The notes under the pieces are model-generated. The model worked only from the letters and a program-made list of their open reading frames with translations, was not told where the DNA came from and did not search any database. Made by a program: the position numbers and the translations under genes. A stretch of 50,211 bases of DNA from Rhodobiaceae bacterium UBA6963 (GTDB lineage Bacteria > Pseudomonadota > Alphaproteobacteria > RS24). The DNA lies in the NCBI GenBank assembly GCA_002450335.1, contig DJZB01000022.1, positions 1-50,211 of the forward strand, read 5' to 3'. Below, in pieces: positions 1 to 7,685 of the stretch (position 1 is the stretch's first letter; every line of letters starts with the position of its first letter).

Positions 1-858
1 ATAGACAAATTTGGTCATGGGCTTCACCGCTCGTTTCTTTTTGCACTGCTAAACACTTGGAAACATTTTTCGTCACAAGCTGACGTTGTCGATAAAGCTG
101 ATGAGAGAGAGGTTATCCCTAAAGTTTTGATTTTTGCGATTGAAGAGCCCGAGCTTTACCAGCACCCATTTCAGATTAGAAAAATTGCATCGGTTTTAAG
201 AGATTTATCTGACAATGGTAAAATTCAAACAATTTTAACAACCCATAGTCCTTTACTCCTCCAACCAGACCTTCCCGGTACTATAAAGCGGATAACAAAA
301 AAAGACTCCGTAAGTGAAGTTCAAATATTTGATAGTTCACATATTGACTGGTTTCGAGGAAAAATCCCCGGCGATATTTATCGGCTTTTGAATGAAAACG
401 TGTCTGAAATGCTTTTTGCCGACAAGGTGGTGCTGGTAGAAGGAAAGAGCGACATTCCATATATTCGAACATATTGGAGCCAAACAAGAGATGCCCCCTT
501 TCCACTGCCTATTATTTCTTTCGATGGAAAAGATAAGATAAAGCCAATCAAACTTGCACGTGCATTTGGTATAGATACTTTCGTTATTTTTGATATGGAC
601 AATGGTAAGAACCCTAATCAAGAGATGCTTTCATTGTTGGATATTGACATTAAGGATGTTACTTCCAATGAGATTTTTGTGAGGGATACTGATTTTGCTT
701 GGCCAAAGACTATTGAAGAAAGAATAAATGCTGAGATGCAAAATTTTGACCAAAGTAAAGTTAAAAAAGAACCTCTTAAGATAGCTGAAAGATTGATTGA
801 TGCTATGCAGAAAGGTGATAAATCGCCTTCAATGGAAAAGTTATTATACCAACTGTGA
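1..858 (+). CDS. OLD-family ATPase/TOPRIM nuclease, 3' part
   Basis: The reading frame is open from the first base of the window, so the start and the N-terminal Walker A part lie outside. Visible in order (codons counted from base 1) are an ABC signature-like GHGLHRS at 5-11, a Walker B strand ending in EE at 48-49 (FAIEEPE), an H-loop TTHS near 81-84, and a C-terminal TOPRIM domain with its acidic motif VLVEGKSD (E147) and a DMD motif at 198-200. This order is that of OLD (overcoming lysogenization defect) family nucleases, some of which act in phage defence. The protein ends about 85 residues after the DMD motif, so the C-terminus looks intact. No UvrD-like helicase follows on the plus strand, so a Gabija-type pair is not supported on this side. 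Base composition is much more AT-rich than in the adjacent genes, which suggests acquisition by transfer. The family call is firm; a defence role is inference. Confidence 0.82.
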   Translation: MDKFGHGLHRSFLFALLNTWKHFSSQADVVDKADEREVIPKVLIFAIEEPELYQHPFQIRKIASVLRDLSDNGKIQTILTTHSPLLLQPDLPGTIKRITKKDSVSEVQIFDSSHIDWFRGKIPGDIYRLLNENVSEMLFADKVVLVEGKSDIPYIRTYWSQTRDAPFPLPIISFDGKDKIKPIKLARAFGIDTFVIFDMDNGKNPNQEMLSLLDIDIKDVTSNEIFVRDTDFAWPKTIEERINAEMQNFDQSKVKKEPLKIAERLIDAMQKGDKSPSMEKLLYQL

Positions 859-885
859 AAGTTCGCAAGTTAGGTACTAAATCCC

Positions 886-2061
886 CTACCGACTCAGTTC
901 GCGCATGGCGGCGTCGAGGCCGTCTAGGGTGAGGGGGAACATGCGGTCATTGAATATCTGCTTAATAAGATCTGTTGAGCCGCTATGCGTCCAGAAGCGT
1001 TCCGGCGTCGGGTTCAGCCACACCGCGCTGGTATAAATATCCATCACACGCTGGAGCCACGCACCGCCGGCCTCTTCATTCCAATGCTCAACCGACGCGC
1101 CCGCATGCACAATCTCATAGGGCGACATGGACGCATCCCCGACGAAAATAATCTTATAGTCGGCCGGGTATTTATGCAGCACATCCCATGTCGGTATTTT
1201 GTCCGAATGGCGGCGGGCATTGTCTTTCCACACGCCCTCATAAAGGCAGTTGTGGAAATAAAAATGCTCCATGGTTTTAAACTCGGCGCGTGCGGCGGAA
1301 AACAACTCCTCGCACAGCTTGATATGCGGGTCCATTGAGCCACCAACATCAAAAAACAACAGCACATTGATTTTATTGCGGCGCTCGGCCTCAAGCTTGA
1401 TATCAAGATAACCGGCATTGGCGGTGGATTTAATCGTGCCGTCCAGATCGAGCTTATCCGGCACACCGTCGCGGGCAAAGCGGCGAAGCCGCCGCAGGGC
1501 AACTTTGATATTGCGCGTGCCAATCTCGACATCGCCGTCGAGGTTTTTATACTCGCGCTTATCCCAAACCTTTACCGCGCGCCCATGTCGCCCTTTTTCC
1601 TGACCGATGCGGATACCCTCAGGGTTATAGCCATCGGCACCAAAGGGTGATGTGCCGCCCGTGCCAATCCATTTATTGCCGCCTTCATGGCGTTCTTTTT
1701 GTTCCTCAAGCCGCTTTTGCAGCTCCTCCATAATTTTTTCCCAGCCGCCCAGCGCTTCCACCGCAGCTTTTTCTTCTTCCGTCAGAAAATTCTCGGTGAG
1801 GGATTGCAGCCACTCCGTCGGGATTTCAGCAATCTCGGTTTCGGATAAGGCTTGCAGACCTTTGAAGGTTTTGGAGAACACGACATCAAACTTGTCGAGG
1901 TTCTTCTCATCCTTCACCAAAGCGGCGCGGGAGAGATAATAAAACTCCTCAATATCGCGATTGATGACGTCACGGTCCAAGGCTTCCAGCAGACTGAGAT
2001 ATTCACGCAGGCTGACCGGCACGCCGTTGCTTTTCAGATCATGGAAGAAATCTACAAACAT
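886..2061 (-). CDS. CoxE-like VWA domain protein
   Basis: This 391-residue protein carries a von Willebrand factor A domain in its C-terminal half. The metal-site motif reads DVGGS at residues 238-242, so the first serine of the usual DxSxS is replaced by glycine. The N-terminal half is charged and helical, as in CoxE-like proteins that work with MoxR AAA+ ATPases in assembling or activating metalloenzymes and other complexes. I place the start at the ATG at 2061: it lies 10 bp after the stop of the MoxR gene, and the protein then begins MFVDFFHDL, whereas the longer frame back to 2214 would run inside the MoxR gene. The two genes are almost certainly co-transcribed. The client of this pair is unknown; no carbon monoxide dehydrogenase genes are nearby. 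Confidence 0.85.
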   Translation of the reverse strand: MFVDFFHDLKSNGVPVSLREYLSLLEALDRDVINRDIEEFYYLSRAALVKDEKNLDKFDVVFSKTFKGLQALSETEIAEIPTEWLQSLTENFLTEEEKAAVEALGGWEKIMEELQKRLEEQKERHEGGNKWIGTGGTSPFGADGYNPEGIRIGQEKGRHGRAVKVWDKREYKNLDGDVEIGTRNIKVALRRLRRFARDGVPDKLDLDGTIKSTANAGYLDIKLEAERRNKINVLLFFDVGGSMDPHIKLCEELFSAARAEFKTMEHFYFHNCLYEGVWKDNARRHSDKIPTWDVLHKYPADYKIIFVGDASMSPYEIVHAGASVEHWNEEAGGAWLQRVMDIYTSAVWLNPTPERFWTHSGSTDLIKQIFNDRMFPLTLDGLDAAMRELSR

Positions 2062-2071
2062 ATCTTGGCGA

Positions 2072-2923
2072 CTAATTTCTTTCGCGGCGGGCCAGAAAGG
2101 CGAGTTTCTCAAATAGTTGAACGTCTTGCTCGTTTTTGAGCAACGCCCCATGCAATGGCGGAATAAGTTTATTCGGGTCGCGCTCGCGCAGGGTGGTTTC
2201 GTCAATATCTTCATTCATTAAAAGCTTCAGCCAGTCCAGCAATTCAGATGTTGATGGCTTTTTTTTCAGCCCCGGCACGTCGCGCACTTCATAAAAAACC
2301 GACAGCGCTTCTTTGACCAGTCGGGATTTCAAATCCGGGAAGTGCACCTTGACGATTTCAGTCATCGTCTCGTGATCAGGGAAGGCAATGTAATGAAAGA
2401 AGCAACGACGCAAAAATGCGTCCGGCAATTCTTTTTCATTATTGGAGGTGATGATAACCAGCGGGCGTGTCTCGGCCTTGATGGTTTCACCTGTTTCGTA
2501 AACGAAGAATTCCATGCGGTCGAGTTCTTGGAGCAAGTCATTGGGGAACTCGATATCGGCCTTGTCAATCTCGTCAATCAGAAGAACCACGCGCCCTTGA
2601 TAGGCAAAGGCCTCCCAGAGTTTGCCGCGATTAATATAATTTTTAATGTCTTTAACACGCTCATCGCCAAGCTGACTGTCTCGCAGGCGTGTGATGGCAT
2701 CGTATTCATAAAGCCCTTGATGTGCTTTGGTGGTGGATTTGATATGCCATGTCAGAAGTTCCAGATCCAAGGCTTTGGCGACTTCTTCGGCCAATACGGT
2801 TTTACCTGTACCGGGCTCACCTTTGACAAGAAGGGGTCTTTCCAATGTGAGGGCGGCATTTACCGCAATCCGTAAATCCTCTGTTGCTATATAATTTTGA
2901 GTACCTTCGAATTTTCCGGACAT
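2072..2923 (-). CDS. MoxR-family AAA+ ATPase
   Basis: This 283-residue ATPase has Walker A GEPGTGKT (about 35-42), a Walker B strand LLIDEIDKAD, and the sensor segment IITSNNEKELPDAFLRRC. These are the marks of the MoxR branch of AAA+ proteins, which act as chaperone-like remodelers together with VWA-domain partners. The start is taken as the ATG at 2923; a GTG codon sits just before it, but AAGGGA is spaced about 7 bases from the ATG. The CoxE-like VWA gene follows directly, so the two form a conserved ATPase/adaptor pair. The intergenic region upstream, shared with dksA, contains a strong inverted repeat at 2992-3010. The substrate cannot be told from sequence. Confidence 0.9.
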   Translation of the reverse strand: MSGKFEGTQNYIATEDLRIAVNAALTLERPLLVKGEPGTGKTVLAEEVAKALDLELLTWHIKSTTKAHQGLYEYDAITRLRDSQLGDERVKDIKNYINRGKLWEAFAYQGRVVLLIDEIDKADIEFPNDLLQELDRMEFFVYETGETIKAETRPLVIITSNNEKELPDAFLRRCFFHYIAFPDHETMTEIVKVHFPDLKSRLVKEALSVFYEVRDVPGLKKKPSTSELLDWLKLLMNEDIDETTLRERDPNKLIPPLHGALLKNEQDVQLFEKLAFLARRERN

Positions 2924-2991
2924 CACAGAATCCCTTATTAGCCTTAGAAAACCTGACTTAACACCAATTAGAGGCTTGCAGGCAAGAACAG

Positions 2992-3010
2992 AATGTCCGG
3001 TACGGACATT
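2992..3010. promoter_or_regulatory. 19-bp inverted repeat, putative operator
   Basis: AATGTCCG and CGGACATT form perfect 8-bp arms around the 3-bp centre GTA. The repeat lies in the 212-bp region between the divergent moxR-like and dksA genes, about 70 bp from the moxR start and 126 bp from the dksA start. Because the flanking genes point away from it, a terminator is unlikely and an operator is the better reading. No regulator is identified. Confidence 0.45.
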
Positions 3011-3071
3011 TTAACGCATACTGTTATTATGGGAAAAAATGCAAAAAATCAAAATGGTTTCACTGTCGGAC

Positions 3072-3099
3072 TTGTATTTAAGCTGGAACTGAATATATT
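3072..3099 (+). promoter_or_regulatory. possible dksA promoter
   Basis: TTGTAT at 3072-3077 and TATATT at 3094-3099 are separated by 16 bp, about 37 bp before the dksA start. The -10 matches five of six consensus bases and the -35 only three, so this is a weak prediction. The dksA ribosome binding site AGGAGA begins at 3121. Confidence 0.3.
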
Positions 3100-3135
3100 T
3101 CGCCTGTCATAAATTGGTGCAGGAGAATATCGTTC

Positions 3136-3552
3136 ATGGCAACGCGTTTACCTAAAGATTATGCGCCCAGTGATAGCGAACCCTTTATGAATGCCCGCCA
3201 AAGGGAATATTTCCGGCGCAAGCTTGTGACTTGGAAAGAAGATATCATTCGGGAAACACGAGAAACTGTCTCTTCATTGCAAGAGGGCAATCTTAATCTT
3301 CCTGATGTGACTGACCGCGCAGCGTCCGAGTCTGAAAAAACACTAGAATTAAGAACACGTGACCGCCAGCGTAAACTCATAAATAAAATTGATGCCGCGC
3401 TAGGACGTCTGGATGACCAAACTTATGGTTATTGTGAGGAGACGGGCGATCCTATTAGTCTTAAACGCCTTGATGCCCGCCCGATAGCGACATTGAGCGT
3501 CGAAGCACAAGAAAGACACGAAAAACGCGAGCGTGTTTTCCGCGACGATTAG
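3136..3552 (+). CDS. dksA: DksA/TraR-family RNA polymerase-binding regulator
   Basis: This 138-residue protein matches DksA in length and layout: an N-terminal segment, a long coiled coil (about 20-95) and a C-terminal finger beginning YGYCEETGDPIS. DksA binds the RNA polymerase secondary channel and, with ppGpp, adjusts rRNA and amino-acid promoters. Of the four zinc-ligand cysteines of the enterobacterial protein only one remains; the others are replaced by T, A/S-type and other residues. Alphaproteobacterial DksA proteins with a reduced cysteine set are known, so this is probably functional. The gene has a good AGGAGA site and stands alone before recA. Confidence 0.92.
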   Translation: MATRLPKDYAPSDSEPFMNARQREYFRRKLVTWKEDIIRETRETVSSLQEGNLNLPDVTDRAASESEKTLELRTRDRQRKLINKIDAALGRLDDQTYGYCEETGDPISLKRLDARPIATLSVEAQERHEKRERVFRDD

Positions 3553-3680
3553 CTCTTCTTTTCTGTCCAACCGATTCTCTGAACGGGTGTTTGTTCACCT
3601 TAAAAAATTCACTTTTCTGTGTGAATGAAGTGAGAACATAAGTCTGTTATATCAATAAAAACAATGATTTAAATTTTTGC

Positions 3681-3708
3681 TTGCTAAAGAGAACAAAATA
3701 GGTACAAA
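3681..3708 (+). promoter_or_regulatory. possible recA promoter
   Basis: TTGCTA at 3681-3686 and TACAAA at 3703-3708 have a 16-bp spacer and sit about 50 bp before the recA start. Each matches four of six consensus bases. The candidate LexA box lies between and over these elements, the expected geometry for a repressor. Confidence 0.35.
3691..3705. promoter_or_regulatory. candidate LexA (SOS) box of recA
   Basis: GAAC at 3691-3694 and GTAC at 3702-3705 are spaced by 7 bp. Read on the opposite strand this is GTAC-N7-GTTC, one base off the direct repeat GTTC-N7-GTTC described for alphaproteobacterial LexA. Position upstream of recA and overlap with the predicted promoter support it; the single mismatch keeps confidence moderate. 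Confidence 0.45.
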
Positions 3709-3754
3709 TAAGCCAATTGCTCCTTTTATAGGGGTGTGAAATAAGGAGATAGCA

Positions 3755-4846
3755 ATGTCCTCTAACTTGGTGAACCTCATGGATGAAAAAGGCGACAGAA
3801 AGAAAGCTCTTGAAGCCGCATTAGGCCAGATTGAACGAAATTATGGCAAAGGCTCAGTAATGAAACTGGGCGACCCGAAAAATATTGTAGAAATAGGCTC
3901 AATTCCGACCGGCTCTTTAGGGCTGGATATCGCGCTGGGTATCGGTGGTTTGCCGCAAGGCCGGATTATTGAGATATACGGACCGGAAAGCTCAGGTAAA
4001 ACAACCCTTGCTTTACATACAGTTGCAGAAGCGCAGAAAAAAGGCGGCATTTGCGCTTTTATTGATGCCGAACACGCACTTGACCCGTTATATGCAAGTA
4101 AACTTGGGGCAGATGTAGAAGAATTATTGATTTCTCAGCCTGATAATGGGGAACAGGCGCTTGAAATCGCTGATACGCTGGTTAGATCCGGGGCGATTGA
4201 TGTGTTGGTTATCGACTCAGTGGCGGCATTAACCCCGCGTGCAGAACTTGAAGGTGATATGGGCGACAGTTTGCCGGGTCTTCAAGCTCGTTTGATGAGT
4301 CAGGCGTTGCGTAAATTGACTGCATCCATATCGAAATCAAATACGATGGTTATATTTATCAACCAGATTCGGATGAAAATCGGGGTTATGTTTGGTAGCC
4401 CGGAAACGACTACTGGCGGTAACGCCCTCAAATTCTATGCTTCGTGTCGTCTGGATATCCGACGTATCGGCGCAATTAAAGATCGCGAGGAAGTGGTGGG
4501 TAACCAGACACGCGTCAAAGTTGTTAAAAACAAGGTTGCCCCGCCTTTCCGTGTCGTTGAGTTTGACATTATGTATGGCGAAGGCATCTCGAAAACAGGC
4601 GAGTTGATTGATCTTGGTGTTAAGGCTGAAGTCGTTGATAAATCCGGTAGCTGGTACAGTTACGGTGATCAACGGATCGGTCAAGGCAAGGAAAATGCCC
4701 GTCAGTTCCTCAAGGATAATCCTGAAATCGCTGCGGAAATTGAAGAAAAAGTCCGTGCCGATGCCGGTCTCGTTGATGTTGAGCCTCTCAAGCCTGAAGA
4801 TGATTATGATGCTGGTGATGATGAGCTGGAAGAAGCAGCAAGCTAA
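3755..4846 (+). CDS. recA: RecA recombinase
   Basis: This 363-residue protein is the DNA strand-exchange ATPase of homologous recombination and the co-protease that triggers LexA cleavage. Walker A GPESSGKT lies at 76-83, the Walker B strand is LVIDSVAAL, and loop L2 follows in the segment around FGSPETTTGGNALKF. The C-terminus ends in the acidic tail typical of RecA. The start is the ATG after AAGGAGAT. A candidate LexA box lies upstream and a strong intrinsic terminator downstream, so recA is probably a single transcription unit, with alaS following from its own promoter. Confidence 0.98.
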   Translation: MSSNLVNLMDEKGDRKKALEAALGQIERNYGKGSVMKLGDPKNIVEIGSIPTGSLGLDIALGIGGLPQGRIIEIYGPESSGKTTLALHTVAEAQKKGGICAFIDAEHALDPLYASKLGADVEELLISQPDNGEQALEIADTLVRSGAIDVLVIDSVAALTPRAELEGDMGDSLPGLQARLMSQALRKLTASISKSNTMVIFINQIRMKIGVMFGSPETTTGGNALKFYASCRLDIRRIGAIKDREEVVGNQTRVKVVKNKVAPPFRVVEFDIMYGEGISKTGELIDLGVKAEVVDKSGSWYSYGDQRIGQGKENARQFLKDNPEIAAEIEEKVRADAGLVDVEPLKPEDDYDAGDDELEEAAS

Positions 4847-4875
4847 TCTATCAGTCTTTGATATGTCACAACTTT

Positions 4876-4904
4876 AAAATCCCGGATTCTATATCCGGGA
4901 TTTT
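4876..4904 (+). terminator. intrinsic terminator after recA
   Basis: A perfect 12-bp stem (AAAATCCCGGAT at 4876-4887 with its complement at 4893-4904) has a 5-base loop and ends in a T-rich stretch. It lies about 30 bp after the recA stop. Confidence 0.9.
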
Positions 4905-4993
4905 CTTTATTTATACTGTAATTTTACCTGTTTCGTCCGGAGAGGGCTTGGCATATCGGGGAAGGCTCGTTACAAACTTAGTGGGAGATTAAT

Positions 4994-7657
4994 ATGTCAC
5001 TTGGTTTGGCGGACATCCGTTCATCTTTTCTTAGATATTTTGAGGCGCAAGACCACAAGGCTCTGGCATCCAGCCCGCTTGTGCCGCTGAATGACCCGAC
5101 ATTACTTTTTACCAATGCCGGCATGGTGCCTTTTAAGAATTTTTTTACGGGCCAAGAAACTTCACCGCATCAACGTGTGGTGACCTCTCAAAAATGTGTG
5201 CGTGCGGGGGGAAAGCATAATGACCTTGATAATGTTGGTTATACGGCGCGTCACCACACTTTCTTTGAAATGCTGGGCAATTTTTCATTCGGCGATTACT
5301 TCAAGGAAGATGCAATTAACTTCGCTTGGCAGTTCTTGACTAAAGAACTTCAGATTTCTCAAGAGAAGTTGTTGGTTACTGTATATGCAGAAGATGAAGA
5401 GGCTAAGTCACTCTGGAAAAAAATTGCCGGTTTGGGCGATGACCGGATTATTCCAATCGCTACATCTGATAATTTCTGGTCTATGGGGGATACAGGACCT
5501 TGCGGCCCATGCTCTGAAATATTCTATGACCATGGGCCGGAGATAGCTGGTGGTCCTCCCGGTAGCCCTGATGAAGATGGTGACAGGTTTATTGAAATTT
5601 GGAATCTGGTGTTCATGCAATTTGAACAACATGCCGACGGTACGCGAACAGACCTTCCCAAACCATCTATTGATACGGGCATGGGGCTAGAGCGTATTGG
5701 CGCCTTGCTTCAAGGTAAGCATGACAATTACGACACCGATTTGATGCAACATCTTATTGCTGCATCAGCTGATTTTAGTAACCAGGCTGCAGATGGCCCT
5801 CATAAGGTCAGCCACAGAGTAATTGCTGATCATTTGAGGAGCGCGGCTTTCTTGATTGCTGACGGTGTTCTGCCGTCTAATGAAGGGCGGGGTTATGTTT
5901 TACGCCGCATTATGCGCCGTGCCATGCGCCATGCTCAATTACTCTGCACCAAAGAGCCGCATATGTGGAGATTACTGCCTGCACTTAAAAACCAGATGTC
6001 AGTTGCTTACCCTGAGTTGGAGCGTGCCGGTGCGCTGATCACGGAAACACTTAAGCATGAAGAGGAGCGATTCAGAGAGACTCTGACTCGTGGCTTAAAA
6101 TTACTTGACGATGCGCTTGAAGATTTAAAAGGTAACACTTTGCCCGGTGATATTGCCTTTAAACTTTACGATACTTACGGCTTTCCCCTTGATTTAACAC
6201 AAGATGCATTGCGCGAGCGTGGACTAAGTGTTGATGAAGAAGGTTTTGAAACAGCAATGGAAAAGCAGCGTGCGGAAGCACGCGCCAACTGGTCGGGTTC
6301 GGGCCAAACGGCAACTGAAACAATCTGGTTCGATATTCGCCAAGATATTGGCATGACAGAATTCGTCGGTTATCAAGGGGCAAAAGCTGAAGCAAAAATA
6401 TCTGCCATTATTATAGATGGCCAACCGACTGATAAAGCTAATGCCGGACAAGAGGCTTCTGTCATAGTTAACCAAACCCCTTTTTACGCTGAAAGCGGTG
6501 GCCAGGCTGGTGATCAAGGCACGCTTAAATCTGAAAATTCTGCAACCATGACTGTCACCAATACCCTTAAGAAACTTGGCGACATGCATGTGCATATTGG
6601 TGAAGTTCAGTCTGGGGAACTTGCCGTTGGTGACATTGTACACCTTGCCATTGATGATAGCCGCCGCATAAAAATACGCTCAAATCATTCTGCTACGCAT
6701 TTGCTACATGAAGCTTTAAGGCGGGTTCTTGGGGATCACGTTACGCAAAAAGGCTCACTGGTCGAGGAGAGCTACTTGCGGTTTGATTTCAGCCATCCCA
6801 AATCAATGACTGGTGAGGAGATCAAACAAGCTGAAGATATTGTGAATGGTGTCATTCTTTCCAATCATCAGGTCAGCACCCGTCTTATGACGCCTGATGA
6901 AGCGATTGAGGCGGGTGCGCTTGCTTTGTTTGGTGAAAAATACGGCGATGAGGTTCGTGTTCTTGCTATGGGCGAGGACGGTGATGCTGACAATCGTGGT
7001 GGGCATTATTCCGTTGAGCTGTGCGGCGGCACACATGTGAGCCGTCTTGGTGATATTGGCCTCTTTACTGTCACACAGGAAACAGCAGTTGCTTCAGGTG
7101 TTAGACGTATCGAGGCTATGACAGGTCATGCCGCACGGAACTATTTGAAGGAACAAGTAGACGTGCTTGGGGATATTGCCGGAATTGTAAAAGCCGGTCA
7201 GAAAGACTTACCAAACCGCATTGCCGGTTTGCTTGATGAGAAAAAACGTCTTGAGCGTGAATTAGCTGAAGCTAAAAAAGCATTGGCTCTTGGTGGTGGG
7301 CAATCGTCCAATACGGATACTCATGACGCCATAACGGAGATTAACGGCACAAAATTTCTTGGCAAAATCGTGCAAGGACTTCCTGCGAAAGAGCTGCGCG
7401 GCCTCGTTGATGACGGCAAAAAACAAATCGACAGTGGGGTTGTTGTATTTATCGGCATAGACGAGGGCAAGGTCGGTATCGCAGTTGGCGTGACCAAAGA
7501 CCTGACTGATCAATTTGATGCGGTATCAATGGTACGTCTTGGTGCTGATAAACTTGGCGGCAAGGGCGGCGGCGGTCGCCCTGATATGGCTCAAGCAGGT
7601 GGGCCTAATACCGACGCAGCACCTGAAGCTTTGGACGCCATTAAAGCAAGTCTTTAA
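4994..7657 (+). CDS. alaS: alanyl-tRNA synthetase
   Basis: This 887-residue enzyme charges tRNA-Ala. The N-terminal class II catalytic core is visible from residue 1 (SSFLRYFEAQDHK, GHND-type segments, RMGLGLERI-like motif), followed by the editing domain with HSATH (H565 and H569) and CGGTH (C677 and H681), which hydrolyses mischarged Ser- or Gly-tRNA-Ala. A coiled coil near 735-760 and the C-Ala domain complete the usual architecture and length. The ATG is preceded by GGGAG at good spacing. It converges on icd with only 28 bp between the stop codons. Confidence 0.98.
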   Translation: MSLGLADIRSSFLRYFEAQDHKALASSPLVPLNDPTLLFTNAGMVPFKNFFTGQETSPHQRVVTSQKCVRAGGKHNDLDNVGYTARHHTFFEMLGNFSFGDYFKEDAINFAWQFLTKELQISQEKLLVTVYAEDEEAKSLWKKIAGLGDDRIIPIATSDNFWSMGDTGPCGPCSEIFYDHGPEIAGGPPGSPDEDGDRFIEIWNLVFMQFEQHADGTRTDLPKPSIDTGMGLERIGALLQGKHDNYDTDLMQHLIAASADFSNQAADGPHKVSHRVIADHLRSAAFLIADGVLPSNEGRGYVLRRIMRRAMRHAQLLCTKEPHMWRLLPALKNQMSVAYPELERAGALITETLKHEEERFRETLTRGLKLLDDALEDLKGNTLPGDIAFKLYDTYGFPLDLTQDALRERGLSVDEEGFETAMEKQRAEARANWSGSGQTATETIWFDIRQDIGMTEFVGYQGAKAEAKISAIIIDGQPTDKANAGQEASVIVNQTPFYAESGGQAGDQGTLKSENSATMTVTNTLKKLGDMHVHIGEVQSGELAVGDIVHLAIDDSRRIKIRSNHSATHLLHEALRRVLGDHVTQKGSLVEESYLRFDFSHPKSMTGEEIKQAEDIVNGVILSNHQVSTRLMTPDEAIEAGALALFGEKYGDEVRVLAMGEDGDADNRGGHYSVELCGGTHVSRLGDIGLFTVTQETAVASGVRRIEAMTGHAARNYLKEQVDVLGDIAGIVKAGQKDLPNRIAGLLDEKKRLERELAEAKKALALGGGQSSNTDTHDAITEINGTKFLGKIVQGLPAKELRGLVDDGKKQIDSGVVVFIGIDEGKVGIAVGVTKDLTDQFDAVSMVRLGADKLGGKGGGGRPDMAQAGGPNTDAAPEALDAIKASL

Positions 7658-7685
7658 AAGATTAATTTATGTTTTTTTAAAGGTT

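Noticed and set aside
3581..3596. GAAC-N8-GTTC inverted element upstream of recA
   Set aside because: It does not match the direct-repeat spacing of alphaproteobacterial LexA sites nor the N4 spacing of the Gram-positive box; the site at 3691-3705 is better.
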